NCBI RefSeq assembly: GCF_018130785.1
Contig: NZ_JAFCJT010000002.1
Coordinates: 124,001 to 188,000, forward strand
Source of the DNA: Bradyrhizobium liaoningense
GTDB taxonomy: Bacteria; Pseudomonadota; Alphaproteobacteria; Rhizobiales; Xanthobacteraceae
DNA: 64,000 bases
Direction of reading: 5' to 3'
The translations under genes were made by a program, and so were the position numbers. Positions 10,901 to 19,628 of the stretch are shown here, in pieces. Positions within the stretch are counted from its first letter, which is position 1, and each line of letters begins with the position of its first letter. The notes under the pieces were generated by a model that ran no database searches, was not told the DNA's origin, and worked only from the letters and a program-made list of their open reading frames with translations.

Positions 10901-11449
10901 ATGGTTTGGCCGTTCAATCACTTCAGGAAACCCCGGCAAGCCCCGCGCGGCACCATTGAAGCCATCTATGGCATGATCGTGACGCAGGCGCGAGAACCCA
11001 TATTTTACCGCGACTTGGGCGTACCCGATACGGTTAACGGCCGTTTCGACCTGTTGCTGCTGCATCTCTGGCTGCTGCTGCGGCGTCTGCGCACGGTCCA
11101 GGGCGCCACGGAGCTGTCCCAGGCGCTGTTCGACCGCTTCTGCGAGGACATGGACGACAATCTGCGCGAGATGGGGATCGGCGACCAGACCGTGCCGAAG
11201 CGGATGCGGGCTTTTGGTGAGGCCTTCTACGGCCGGGTGCAGGCCTATGACCAGGCCATGGACGGCGGCGAGGCGCTGGCAGCGGCGATCTGCAAGAATA
11301 TCTTGAATGGGACGAGGATGGACCAGGCCCGACAGCTCGCGGCTTACGCCCGGGCCACCGAGGCCGATCTCGGCCGGGCCGACGAGGCCGCGTTGCTGTG
11401 CGCGTCCTTCAAATTTCCCCCAGCGCTCACGGAGGACATCACGCCATGA
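10901..11449 (+). CDS. Ubiquinol-cytochrome c chaperone (CBP3/UQCC1-like)
   Basis: A 182-residue protein of the ubiquinol-cytochrome C chaperone family, relatives of yeast Cbp3 and human UQCC1 that help assemble the cytochrome bc1 complex. Family features include the N-terminal MVWPFNHF, IEAIYGMIVTQAREPIFYRDLGVPDT and GRFDLLLLHLWLLLRRL, and MDDNLREMGIGDQTVPKRMRAFGEAFYGR. The stop overlaps the start of the DUF177 gene (ATGA). Function in bacteria is inferred from mitochondrial relatives. Confidence 0.9.
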   Translation: MVWPFNHFRKPRQAPRGTIEAIYGMIVTQAREPIFYRDLGVPDTVNGRFDLLLLHLWLLLRRLRTVQGATELSQALFDRFCEDMDDNLREMGIGDQTVPKRMRAFGEAFYGRVQAYDQAMDGGEALAAAICKNILNGTRMDQARQLAAYARATEADLGRADEAALLCASFKFPPALTEDITP

Positions 11450-12015
11450 GCCGACCGAATGCCGAAGCTAGGCCCGATCCCTGGCGGTCGCCCGTCATCG
11501 TCGCGCAGATTCCCGACACCGGCCTGCATCGCAAGCTCGAGGCCTCGGCCATCGAGCGGCAGGCGATGGCCGAGGTCGCCGGCTTGCGGGAGGTCCTTTC
11601 CGCCCAGGCCGACCTCGAAATCGTGCCGAAAAGCGGCGGCCGCTTCCAGGTCACGGGCAGCGTCAGGGCCCGGATCGGCCAGACCTGCGTCGTCACCCTC
11701 GATCCGATCGAGAGCGAGATCGAGGAGGAGGTGGACCTGGTGTTCGCCCCCGAAGCCGAGGTTCGGAAGATGGCCGACTTGATCGAGGAGGGACAGGACG
11801 ACGCGGAGCCCCCGGAGGTGATCGATCCGCCGGAGGCGATCATCAATGGAATCATCGACCTTGGCCGGATCGCGACCGACGCGGTGTTTCTCGCGGTCGA
11901 TCCCTATCCGCGCAAGGAGGGAGCCGTATTCGAGGCCGAAGTCACCGCCCTCGATCCGGAGGACCATCCCTTCGCGGGGTTGAAGGCGCTTCAGGACAGA
12001 AAGAAAGGCAAATAG
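11446..12015 (+). CDS. DUF177 (YceD family) protein
   Basis: A 189-residue DUF177 protein. Family traits are a central sheet with RFQVTGSVRARIGQTCVVTLDPIES, an acidic middle (EEEVDLVFAPEAE), and the C-terminal DLGRIATDAVFLAVDPYPRKEGAVFEA. In most bacteria DUF177 genes precede rpmF-plsX; a role in 23S rRNA accumulation has been proposed for the family. Here no rpmF lies between it and plsX. The start ATG at 11446 overlaps the stop of the chaperone gene. Confidence 0.88.
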   Translation: MSRPNAEARPDPWRSPVIVAQIPDTGLHRKLEASAIERQAMAEVAGLREVLSAQADLEIVPKSGGRFQVTGSVRARIGQTCVVTLDPIESEIEEEVDLVFAPEAEVRKMADLIEEGQDDAEPPEVIDPPEAIINGIIDLGRIATDAVFLAVDPYPRKEGAVFEAEVTALDPEDHPFAGLKALQDRKKGK

Positions 12016-12313
12016 CTGGGCATTCCCCGTAAGACCCGCGTTGCTACGGGGCGCGAGGCGCTTGCGGCAGTCGGTTGAAAGGCCGGCTTATCTATCTGAT
12101 TTCGATATATTTCTTCTGAAATCGTGCCGCCGCCCGCAGATCGCCCCGAATGCAAAAGGCTGGGGGCAAGAGGTTGTTTCGGGATAACAAAACGCTATTG
12201 TCGCGCCCCGGTCCGGGCGCGGCGTGGCGCTAGGCCGGTCGCCATGTCCATGGCGAATCCATTTGCGGCCCCGCTCGTTCAAGACCGCACCAGACCAGGT
12301 TTCCAGGACTTTT

Positions 12314-13375
12314 ATGCCAAGCAAGGTTCGCATCGCGCTTGACGCCATGGGGGGCGACGTCGGCGCCGCCGTGGTCATTCCAGGCGCCGCCATCTCGCTT
12401 CAGAGGCATCGCGAGATCGAGTTCCTGCTGGTCGGGGACCGCGCCAAGATCGAGCCCGAACTCGAGAAGCATCCCGCCCTCAAGGCCGCGTCGAAGATCA
12501 TCCATACCGACGTTGCGGTCAGCGGCTCGGACAAGCCGAGTCAGGCGCTGCGGCGCGGCCGCAGGACCTCCTCGATGTGGCTCGCCATCGACGCGGTGAA
12601 GAAGGGCGAAGCGGATGTCGCCGTCTCCGCCGGCAATACCGGCGCGCTGATGGCGATGGCGCGCTTCCACCTGCGCACGCTGAAAGGGATCGACCGCCCG
12701 GCGATTACGGGGATATGGCCGACCAAGCGCGGCGAGTCCGCCGTGCTCGACCTCGGCGCCACCATCGGCGGCGACGCGCACCATCTGGTGGCGCTCGCGC
12801 TCATGGGTGCTGCGATGGCGAGCGTGCTGTTCAACAAGCCCCGGCCTACGGTCGGCCTGCTCAATATCGGGACCGAGGAGATCAAGGGGCACGAGGAGAT
12901 CCGCGAGGCCGGAGAAATCCTGCGTGCCAGAAACCTGCCGGAACTCGACTATATCGGGTTCGTCGAGGGCGACGGCATCGGCAAGGGGCTCGCCGACGTC
13001 ATCGTGACCGAAGGTTTCAGCGGCAATATTGCCCTGAAGGCCGCCGAGGGAACCGCCCGGCAGATGGCGGAATTACTCCGCAGCGAGATGCAGCGGAACT
13101 GGCTGTCCAAGCTCGGCTATCTTTTTGCGCGCAGCGCCTTCCAGGCCCTGCGCGACAAAATGGACCCGAACAAGTCCAATGGCGGCGTGTTCCTGGGTCT
13201 GAACGGACTGGTGGTCAAGAGCCACGGTGGAACCAGCGCCGAAGGCTTTGCCTATGCGATCGATGTTGGCTATGAGATGGCTCACTACGATCTCCTGAAC
13301 AAGATCAATCAGATGCTCAACCGCGAGGGTGGTGCACTTAGTTCCGTGCAGGCCGCGCAGGAGGCTGTTTCGTGA
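12314..13375 (+). CDS. plsX: Phosphate acyltransferase PlsX
   Basis: PlsX converts acyl-ACP to acyl-phosphate, the donor for the first glycerol-phosphate acylation in phospholipid synthesis. The 353-residue protein starts [17 protein letters not shown], with [26 protein letters not shown], a [20 protein letters not shown] stretch and [15 protein letters not shown]. The ATG at 12314 gives the family N-terminus; longer in-frame starts lie in the leader. The stop overlaps the fabH GTG start (GTGA), so the two are coupled. The 298 bases upstream hold no gene I can support. Confidence 0.95.
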   Translation: MPSKVRIALDAMGGDVGAAVVIPGAAISLQRHREIEFLLVGDRAKIEPELEKHPALKAASKIIHTDVAVSGSDKPSQALRRGRRTSSMWLAIDAVKKGEADVAVSAGNTGALMAMARFHLRTLKGIDRPAITGIWPTKRGESAVLDLGATIGGDAHHLVALALMGAAMASVLFNKPRPTVGLLNIGTEEIKGHEEIREAGEILRARNLPELDYIGFVEGDGIGKGLADVIVTEGFSGNIALKAAEGTARQMAELLRSEMQRNWLSKLGYLFARSAFQALRDKMDPNKSNGGVFLGLNGLVVKSHGGTSAEGFAYAIDVGYEMAHYDLLNKINQMLNREGGALSSVQAAQEAVS

Positions 13376-14352
13376 CTCAAATTCGTTCGGTCGTGCTCGG
13401 CTGCGGCTCTTATCTGCCGGAGCAGGTGGTGACCAACGCCCAGTTGGCGGCGCGCATCGACACGTCCGACGAGTGGATCGTGCAGCGCACCGGCATTCGC
13501 GAGCGGCATATCGCGGCCGAGGGCGAGTTCACCTCGCATCTGGCGATCAAGGCGGCGCAGGCCGCGCTCAGCGACGCCGGCGTGGACGCGCAGTCGATCG
13601 AGCTGATCGTGCTGGCGACCTCGACGCCCGACAACACTTTCCCTGCGAGCGCGGTCGCGGTGCAGCACGCGCTCGGCATCAACCATGGCGCGGCGTTCGA
13701 TCTCCAGGCGGTGTGCTCGGGCTTCGTGTTCGCGCTCGCCACCGCCGACAATTTCCTGCGCACCGGCGCCTTCAAGCGCGCGCTGGTGATCGGCGCCGAA
13801 ACCTTCTCGCGCATTCTCGACTGGAACGATCGCGGCACCTGCGTGCTGTTCGGCGATGGTGCCGGCGCGGTCGTGCTGGAGGCGCAGGAGCAGCCGGGCA
13901 ATGCCGCGACCGACCGCGGCATCGTGACCACGCATCTGCGCTCCGACGGCCGCCACAAGGCAAAGCTGTTCGTCGACGGCGGTCCGTCCTCGACCCAGAC
14001 CGTCGGCCATCTGCGCATGGAGGGCCGCGAGGTCTTCAAGCACGCGGTGGGCATGATCACCGACGTGATCGTCGACGCCTTCCAGACCACCGGGCTCAAT
14101 GCCGACAGCATCGACTGGTTCGTGCCGCACCAGGCCAACAAGCGAATCATCGACGCCTCCGCCCACAAGCTCCACATCGCGCCGGAGAAGGTGGTGCTGA
14201 CGGTGGACCGCCACGGCAACACCTCGGCGGCCTCGATCCCGCTGGCGCTGTCGGTGGCGCGCAAGGACGGCCGCATCAAGCGCGGCGACATGGTTCTGCT
14301 GGAGGCGATGGGCGGCGGGTTCACCTGGGGCTCCGCGCTGGTGCGCTGGTAG
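13372..14352 (+). CDS. fabH: Beta-ketoacyl-ACP synthase III
   Basis: FabH condenses acetyl-CoA with malonyl-ACP to start fatty acid synthesis. The 326-residue thiolase-fold protein has the complete triad: Cys115 in [10 protein letters not shown], His253 in [10 protein letters not shown], and Asn283 in [10 protein letters not shown]. The N-terminal half includes [16 protein letters not shown] and the C-terminal glycine-rich end is [13 protein letters not shown]. The start codon is GTG, overlapping the plsX stop. plsX-fabH-ihfA-MerR is a conserved alphaproteobacterial order. Confidence 0.96.
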   Translation: MTQIRSVVLGCGSYLPEQVVTNAQLAARIDTSDEWIVQRTGIRERHIAAEGEFTSHLAIKAAQAALSDAGVDAQSIELIVLATSTPDNTFPASAVAVQHALGINHGAAFDLQAVCSGFVFALATADNFLRTGAFKRALVIGAETFSRILDWNDRGTCVLFGDGAGAVVLEAQEQPGNAATDRGIVTTHLRSDGRHKAKLFVDGGPSSTQTVGHLRMEGREVFKHAVGMITDVIVDAFQTTGLNADSIDWFVPHQANKRIIDASAHKLHIAPEKVVLTVDRHGNTSAASIPLALSVARKDGRIKRGDMVLLEAMGGGFTWGSALVRW

Positions 14353-14486
14353 GGCCACAATCGATAAAATTTTGCCGGAATTAGCCGCGATTATCGATGC
14401 GTCTGCATTGATGAGCGCTGTTGACCGCCGTATCGTAACCTCATAATTTCAGACAACAATTGTTCGCCGTGATGTGGGGCAGGGCG

Positions 14487-14828
14487 ATGACCGATCAAAG
14501 CAAAACCGTAACGCGTGTTGATCTCTGCGAGGCCGTCTACCAGAAGGTGGGCCTGTCGCGGACGGAATCGTCTGCGTTCGTGGAACTCGTGCTGAAGGAG
14601 ATCACCGACTGCCTGGAGAAGGGCGAGACGGTGAAATTGTCCTCTTTCGGCTCCTTCATGGTCCGCAAGAAGGGTCAGCGCATCGGTCGTAACCCGAAGA
14701 CCGGCACCGAGGTGCCGATCTCGCCGCGCCGCGTCATGGTGTTCAAGCCGTCGGCGATCCTGAAGCAGCGGATCAACACCCAGCATCGCGGCAATGGCGA
14801 TGCCAGCAAGGCTCAACCCGAGGCGTAA
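14487..14828 (+). CDS. ihfA: Integration host factor alpha subunit
   Basis: IhfA pairs with IhfB to bend DNA at specific sites in recombination, replication and sigma-54 promoters. The 113-residue protein has the HU/IHF fold: [41 protein letters not shown] with the DNA-intercalating proline in [12 protein letters not shown], and the arm residues [12 protein letters not shown]. The ATG at 14487 matches the family start; GTG or ATG codons just upstream would add a short unconserved tail. It is preceded by an 8-bp inverted repeat in the fabH-ihfA gap. Confidence 0.94.
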   Translation: MTDQSKTVTRVDLCEAVYQKVGLSRTESSAFVELVLKEITDCLEKGETVKLSSFGSFMVRKKGQRIGRNPKTGTEVPISPRRVMVFKPSAILKQRINTQHRGNGDASKAQPEA

Positions 14829-14852
14829 CCGCCTGCGCGAAGGATTTGGCAT

Positions 14853-15434
14853 TTGGACAAGGCGCCGGATGCGTTCCGAACCATCAGCGAAGTAGCGCAG
14901 GAACTCGACATTCCGCAGCACGTGCTGCGGTTCTGGGAGACCCGATTCTCCCAGATCAAGCCGATGAAGCGCAGCGGCGGCCGCCGCTACTACCGCCCCG
15001 ACGACGTCGACCTGCTCAAGGGCATCCGCCGCCTGCTCTACGGGGAGGGCTACACCATCCGCGGGGTGCAGCGGATCCTGAAAGAGCACGGCGTCAAGTC
15101 GGTGCAGGGCCTCGCCGACAGCGCGGCCGCGGTCTCGTTCGGGGCCATCGAGGACGCCATCGGCCAGAGCCTGATGGAGCCCGACGACGACGAGGCGCCC
15201 ATCCGCGGCATCACTGACACCGACGATGACGACTACCAGGGCGACGAGGAGGAAGGCATCGACTTCCGCTTCACCGAGGTCGACGACGAGGACATCCTCA
15301 CCACCTTCCGCAAGGGCGGCGCTGCCGCCGCACCCACCGGCCCCAGCGCCATCGATCGGGAGCGCCTCGGACGGGCACTCGCCGACCTCGTCGCCTGCCG
15401 GGAAATGTTGGATCAGGCGCTGAAGGACGGGTGA
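14853..15434 (+). CDS. MerR family regulator next to ihfA
   Basis: A 193-residue MerR-type protein with N-terminal winged helix [30 protein letters not shown] then [37 protein letters not shown]. The rest is very acidic ([25 protein letters not shown]) with a short helical C-terminus, unlike the coiled coil and metal site of classical MerR proteins. The start codon is TTG. The ihfA-MerR pair is conserved in alphaproteobacteria, and the regulon is not known to me. Confidence 0.88.
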   Translation: MDKAPDAFRTISEVAQELDIPQHVLRFWETRFSQIKPMKRSGGRRYYRPDDVDLLKGIRRLLYGEGYTIRGVQRILKEHGVKSVQGLADSAAAVSFGAIEDAIGQSLMEPDDDEAPIRGITDTDDDDYQGDEEEGIDFRFTEVDDEDILTTFRKGGAAAAPTGPSAIDRERLGRALADLVACREMLDQALKDG

Positions 15435-15545
15435 GGGCGCTTTTCGCGAGCTTTGCCGGCAGTTCCGAGGCCTTGGGGGCAGGACGCCAAAATGGTGTGA
15501 CCTCGCCTTGCGCAAAGCGGCGATCCTAGCTAATGGAACGACGTT

Positions 15546-15623
15546 CGGAGCGTGGCGCAGCCCGGTTAGCGCACTAGTCTGGGAGACTAGGGGTCGGAGG
15601 TTCAAATCCTCTCGCTCCGACCA
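15546..15623 (+). tRNA. tRNA-Pro (anticodon GGG)
   Basis: A complete cloverleaf reads off the sequence: acceptor CGGAGCG/CGCTCCG, D arm GCGC...GCGC, anticodon stem CTAGT/ACTAG with loop CTGGGAG (anticodon GGG, 15583-15585), T arm GGAGG/CCTCT with loop TTCAAAT, and an encoded CCA end. It decodes CCC/CCU proline codons. A T-run directly follows and can serve as a terminator. Confidence 0.96.
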
Positions 15624-16088
15624 TTTTTTCCAACTCATCGGTGGATTGACCGTCGGCGTGGAGCCTGCTCCCGCTGCGTGACGCATGCGCGACGACCGGT
15701 AGCGGGTGGCCGCTTCGGTGGTCGGCAAATTAAAATGTCGAAAACAACCCCATGCACAGTAGCGAAACCATTGGCGGATGACGTTTTTCCGAATCGGTTT
15801 GACGCGTCGGGCAAAACAGGAGCATGATGTCACCATGCCAGCCTGTGGGACGGGGGAGTATTCACGACGGCTGCTTCAATGCATTGTCGCAGGGACTTGG
15901 GAGGCGCGACGTCCGGAGCGGAGTTGGCTTCTCTCCGCGCTATGATGCGTCACCTGTCCTGGCGGCAAGCAAGTAGCGTCCGCGCCGCGGTCTGCTGCCC
16001 TTGGCGAGGTCGCGGACAGGTTTAAACGGTTTGGTAAGAATGGAGTCTTGATACTGGGATGGGCTTGGGGACTCACGGGGTCCCTTAG
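15624..16088. other. Gene-poor stretch downstream of tRNA-Pro
   Basis: No supported gene in these 465 bases: open frames on both strands lack family motifs and convincing ribosome sites. No second copy of the tRNA 3' end that would mark an attachment site is visible here or up to 17.2 kb. It may be decayed DNA next to a tRNA. Confidence 0.5.
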
Positions 16089-16355
16089 ATGGAGCGTTCA
16101 GCGCGATCCAAACGAAAAGTAAGTCGGAAGCGCTGGGTTGTTTGTTACGGTAATTTTTCTATTGAATGTCGAGACGAAGACGGCGCGAAGAATTTGGCAG
16201 CCAAGCTGCGTAAGCGCCGATACCGTGTCACAGCCCGGACAGCCGATGGCGTCTCACCTTCGTGGCGAGTAGAGCCAGACGAAATCGACGAGTGGATATC
16301 TTCACCCACGCGCCCTAGTCGCTCGCCGCGGGTTCGACCTGCGAAGAATCGATAA
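16089..16355 (+). CDS. Hypothetical protein, basic
   Basis: An 88-residue basic protein that I do not recognise. It looks protein-like: a basic N-terminus (SARSKRKVSRKR), then alternating beta and helix (WVVCYGNFSIECRDEDGAKNLAAKLRKRRYRVTART) and a WRVEPDEIDEWI segment, then a basic tail. There is no clear ribosome site before the ATG, and the neighbourhood is gene-poor, so it may be an orphan or remnant. Confidence 0.45.
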   Translation: MERSARSKRKVSRKRWVVCYGNFSIECRDEDGAKNLAAKLRKRRYRVTARTADGVSPSWRVEPDEIDEWISSPTRPSRSPRVRPAKNR

Positions 16356-16581
16356 TTTGCGAAACACTCGAGTCGGATAGCGGCTTCAGCACGTTGGTTT
16401 TCGCCCGCGTCTGCTGCAACTTCGGACACACTCTAGCCCCTATTTGGCTGCTGGAATGCTGGCTCTCGCGACTCATCTGGAGTTGCAGCCAACTTGGGTC
16501 GAGATTGCGTCCGCAGGAGGAACGAGCGCTCCTGCAGCTATCCAGCGATCGGTCTTGCGTGTGATCCATCGCAAGGCCTGT

Positions 16582-16621
16582 GAAGGCCCCGGTCTTCCCC
16601 ATTGGCTGGGGCCTTCCTTTT
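16582..16621 (+). terminator. Terminator-like hairpin
   Basis: A 9-bp stem GAAGGCCCC/GGGGCCTTC (16582-16590 and 16608-16616) with a 17-base loop, then CTTTT. No coding gene ends just before it; it may end a small RNA. Confidence 0.6.
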
Positions 16622-16802
16622 GCGCCAGATCACAAAAATATTGGCATCGCGGCGTCTGAGGAACGACTCTCCAAGGGAGAGATTGAAAAATTGGTCTGTG
16701 GCGAATCTGGACCTCCTCAAGGTCCCGCCATCCACCCGGAACGGCCCCACCGTCCGACGCGCGTTTGGCGATGGGCCGGTTTTCGTAGGTATTCACTCAA
16801 CT

Positions 16803-16833
16803 CCCGCCGGCTCACAAAGCCGGCGGGGTTTTT
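16803..16833 (+). terminator. Strong rho-independent terminator
   Basis: A perfect 10-bp stem CCCGCCGGCT/AGCCGGCGGG (16803-16812 and 16818-16827), loop CACAA, tail GTTTTT. It points along the + strand, where no supported coding gene precedes it, and it faces the 3' end of the opposite-strand gene at 16837. Confidence 0.8.
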
Positions 16834-16836
16834 GAG

Positions 16837-17049
16837 CTAGCGGTCTTGGCATCGGACTCCGAGGTTGTCGCAGGTGCGAGCGAAGGCATCTGTAGCATTT
16901 GCGTCTTCAAAGCAAAAAAGTGTGCCGACGTCGGCACGATCGATCCACCAGTCGACGTTGTTCGCCTTCGCAATGCGGGAAGCCTCTCCGCGCAGTAGGT
17001 CGAGCTGTCTTCCGGCGGCATGGACTATCAGGCAATTTTCCTTGGGCAT
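16837..17049 (-). CDS. Hypothetical protein
   Basis: A 70-residue protein beginning MPKENCLIVHAAGRQLDLL. Composition and the NVDWWIDRADVGTLFCFEDANATDAF stretch look like a folded alpha-beta protein, but I recognise no family. No ribosome site is obvious for the ATG at 17049, and an in-frame ATG at 17064 adds five residues. It lies alone between the terminator hairpin and the TetR gene. Confidence 0.55.
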   Translation of the reverse strand: MPKENCLIVHAAGRQLDLLRGEASRIAKANNVDWWIDRADVGTLFCFEDANATDAFARTCDNLGVRCQDR

Positions 17050-17207
17050 ATGTTTTGTCCTCAATTAAGAAAGCTGAATTGATCGCCATCAAAAATGGAA
17101 AACTCATGGCCATGGGCTCGGCTCAATGCAGCCCGCAGATAAATCAACCGCTTAGCAGGATGCCCGCTCTCCCGCGTAGAGGGTGCATGAGGCGACGGTT
17201 TCGCAAA

Positions 17208-17825
17208 CTACCTCAGATACCCCACCACCATCCGTGTCGTCTCATCCACCAGCGTCCGCACCATTTTCTCCGACAACATCTCGGCCGGGTTCAGCACCGT
17301 GTTGTGCGCGACCGCTTCGATCGCGCTGACGCACATGAAGGCTGCCAGCCCCGGATCGATCTTGCGCATTTCCTTGCGGTGGCTTTCGAGATAGGCGCGG
17401 ACAAGGCCGTCGACCTCGTGATTGAAGGCTTCGACCTCGGCGAGCCGACCGGAGCGTGGAATCTGCTCGGCGAGGACGCGGTGCAGGTCGGGGTCGATGT
17501 GATGGGCCTCGATCGCGACGGTGACCAAGCGGCGCACGGCTTTCTCGATCGGCATGTCCGCGACCTCGACGAACGCGGCGCGGACGATTTGCATGATCTC
17601 GTCGTTGTGGCGATCGATGACAACCAGCGCCTCCTTGCTGGGAAAATACTGGTAGAGTGAGCCGACGCTGACGCCGGCGATTTCGGCGATGCGGTTGGTG
17701 CTCGCTTTCTCGAAACCTTCGCGGACCAGAATGCGAGCGGTCGCCTCGACCAGCGCGTCGACGGTGGCGCGGGATCGCGCCTGCGAGGCATTTTTCCGGG
17801 GTTTTGTCGGCGGTTTGCGCGCCAT
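17208..17825 (-). CDS. TetR family transcriptional regulator
   Basis: A 205-residue TetR-type repressor. A basic N-tail (ARKPPTKPRKNASQARSR) precedes the DNA-binding domain: TVDALVEATARILVREGFEKASTNRIAEIAGVSVGSLYQYFPSKEALV at about 21-68, where the helix-turn-helix ends with the family YQYFPSKEAL. The C-terminal ligand domain has no identifiable specificity. It is divergent from an esterase gene, with two inverted repeats in the 124-base gap, so it probably represses both itself and the esterase. Confidence 0.92.
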   Translation of the reverse strand: MARKPPTKPRKNASQARSRATVDALVEATARILVREGFEKASTNRIAEIAGVSVGSLYQYFPSKEALVVIDRHNDEIMQIVRAAFVEVADMPIEKAVRRLVTVAIEAHHIDPDLHRVLAEQIPRSGRLAEVEAFNHEVDGLVRAYLESHRKEMRKIDPGLAAFMCVSAIEAVAHNTVLNPAEMLSEKMVRTLVDETTRMVVGYLR

Positions 17826-17841
17826 GGTCCTTGCGATCCAA

Positions 17842-17883
17842 ATGCGAGTAGGAAAAGCGAGCGAATACTCGCATTATATTCGC
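17842..17883. promoter_or_regulatory. Inverted repeats, likely TetR operator
   Basis: Two overlapping inverted repeats share the half-site GCGA(G/A)TA. One is ATGCGAGTA (17842-17850) with TACTCGCAT (17866-17874); the other is GCGAATA (17861-17867) with TATTCGC (17877-17883). They lie between the divergent starts at 17825 and 17950. Confidence 0.65.
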
Positions 17884-17949
17884 ATGTGGCGGCCTGTCGC
17901 CAGCTCTCTTTGTCGCCATATGGACGCTGAGCCAGGTGGGGAACGGACC

Positions 17950-18924
17950 ATGAGCGTTGCAAGACTTGTGTCGGCTTTTCAATTCTGCCCGGGCGGCTGC
18001 GTGTTCGGTGCGCGGGCGCCGCGCGATCCCGCGCCGAGCCTGCAAAGCCGCGCCTTCAACCTGCTGCTCAGGCTGCTTCCATACAAGCAGCAGCTCGCGT
18101 CCGTCGAGGCGGTGCAGGCACATGTGCAGAAGCTCGCATTGCAGCCAGCCTCCTACGAGCCGACGGGTTTAGGCCGCGGCGTCGGGGCGACGCTGACCAA
18201 GATGGGCGGATGGCCGGTCTATTACACGGCGCCGTCTTCGGGCCATGAGGGCTGCAACTTCGTCATGTTCCTGCATGGCGGCGGCTACATCAACGAGATC
18301 GTGCCGGCGCATTGGCGCTTCGTCGGCGAGATGACGCGCAAGGGGGGCGTCGTGTGCGTCGTGCCGATCTATCCGCTGGCGCCGCGCGCGACCGCGAAGG
18401 ACGTCGTGCCGGCGACGGCCGAGCTGCTGCGGATGCTGCTGGAGGATGCGGGACCTGCAAAGGTCACGGTGGTCGGCAACTCCGCGGGCGCGGGCCTTGC
18501 GCTCGCCGCCTGCCAGTGGCTGCGCGATCGCGGGCATCGGCAGCCGGGCCGGCTGATGCTGATCTCGCCCGCGGCCGATGCGTCGGTCAGCCGCCCGGAG
18601 CAGGTCGAGATCGCGGCGCGCGATCCGATCCAGGACATTCCGGGGATCGTCGAGGCGGGGCGGCTCTATGCCGGCGAGCTCGATGTCGGCCATCCCTTCG
18701 TCAGCCCGCTCAACGGCGCCTTCCGTTCGCTCGCGCCGATGACGATCTTCTCGGGCACGCGCGATCTGCTCTACCCTGACAGCGTCGATCTCGCGGAGCG
18801 GGCGAGGGCGGCGGGCGTGGCGGTCGAACTGCATCTGCTCCGTGACCAGCCGCACAATTTTGCGCTGATGCCGACGCCGGAAGGGCGACATGCGCGTGCG
18901 ATCATTCTGCGTGCAGTGGCTTAA
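17950..18924 (+). CDS. Alpha/beta hydrolase, hormone-sensitive lipase family (family IV esterase)
   Basis: A 324-residue serine esterase. The oxyanion motif HGGGY is at 109-113, the nucleophile elbow GNSAG puts Ser178 in place, the acid is Asp272 in GTRDLLYP and the His is His302 in DQPHNF, so the triad is intact. This group hydrolyses short-chain esters or drug-like amides. I chose the ATG at 17950 (MSVARLVSAF), which leaves a gap for the operators; upstream in-frame codons run into the TetR gene. Regulation by the neighbouring TetR protein is likely. Confidence 0.9.
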   Translation: MSVARLVSAFQFCPGGCVFGARAPRDPAPSLQSRAFNLLLRLLPYKQQLASVEAVQAHVQKLALQPASYEPTGLGRGVGATLTKMGGWPVYYTAPSSGHEGCNFVMFLHGGGYINEIVPAHWRFVGEMTRKGGVVCVVPIYPLAPRATAKDVVPATAELLRMLLEDAGPAKVTVVGNSAGAGLALAACQWLRDRGHRQPGRLMLISPAADASVSRPEQVEIAARDPIQDIPGIVEAGRLYAGELDVGHPFVSPLNGAFRSLAPMTIFSGTRDLLYPDSVDLAERARAAGVAVELHLLRDQPHNFALMPTPEGRHARAIILRAVA

Positions 18925-19046
18925 AGCGAAGGCGTGATCGTTGTCACAGCGGCGCGCCGCCGCAATGGGGTCTGGCGCCAGTGGTTCCCGTGCGGAGAGA
19001 CCAGGCGGCCTCCGGGGCGTTTCCTCATCGGTCGTCTTGCGTGGCC

Positions 19047-19295
19047 TTAGGCGTGGCCCTTGATCTCGTAATGACCCGGCACGCATTTGTAGCGCTCGAG
19101 GCGCCAGTTGGCGTGATAGATCGGATGCTCGCCCATCCATTTTGCAAGCGGGGCCTGTGCGCCGATCGCACACTGCATCATCGACATCTCGGGCGTCATG
19201 TTGCTGTCGGTCACGATTTCCTCGATGCAACTGCCTGAGCTGGCTGCGCTCAGCCGGCAGAGCACGGCAACCACGGTCACGAACATTCCTGTCAC
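19047..19295 (-). CDS. Small hypothetical exported protein
   Basis: An 82-residue protein with a hydrophobic N-terminus (MTGMFVTVVAVLCRLSAASSG) that may act as a signal peptide. The mature part has four Cys in all and ends WRLERYKCVPGHYEIKGHA, a tail I associate with small secreted proteins of Bradyrhizobium. The function is unknown. It stands alone between the esterase and the DapA-family gene. Confidence 0.6.
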   Translation of the reverse strand: MTGMFVTVVAVLCRLSAASSGSCIEEIVTDSNMTPEMSMMQCAIGAQAPLAKWMGEHPIYHANWRLERYKCVPGHYEIKGHA

Positions 19296-19628
19296 CTCAT
19301 CGGTCGTTTCAGACCACGAAGAGGATGCAAGCGGAGTGCCAGAGCCTGTGACACAAACAACACGCTGGCCTAGCCGACTCGACCCCCGCGGCCACCCCCA
19401 TTTGGCGATTCGGATTGTAAAAAAATTGCCCCTAAACCGAAGCCGGACAAATACGGGGAACCCACAGCGATCGACGCAGGAATGAGCGCAGGAATGATTG
19501 ATTGTGGGGGCAGCGCCGCGCGAACCGCCCCTTCACAAGGCCTGCGCAGCCGATAGGCTCGGAAGCTTGCGGATACTCGTCAAAAGAGCGGGACCGCCAC
19601 AGGACCAAAGGAAACGCGAGGGCAGACC
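19296..19628. other. Intergenic region upstream of the DapA-family gene
   Basis: 333 bases without a supported gene. It should hold the promoters of the small exported-protein gene and of the DapA-family gene; GAGGGCAGACC before 19629 offers a weak ribosome site. I see no repeat or terminator. Confidence 0.4.

Larger units (their letters stand above)
16356..16836. other. Non-coding stretch with two + strand terminators
   Basis: No coding gene is convincing in these 481 bases. Two strong terminator-like hairpins on the + strand (16582-16620 and 16803-16833) about 190 bases apart suggest one or two short non-coding transcripts. A frame crossing the second hairpin ends inside its T-run, which argues against it being coding. 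Confidence 0.5.

Noticed and set aside
16538..16840. Small frames on both strands around the second terminator
   Set aside because: They end in the hairpin T-run or lack start signals; I see no protein-like conservation.
15546..17207. Genomic island with an integrase at tRNA-Pro
   Set aside because: There is no integrase, no attachment repeat and no mobility gene; only a gene-poor stretch.
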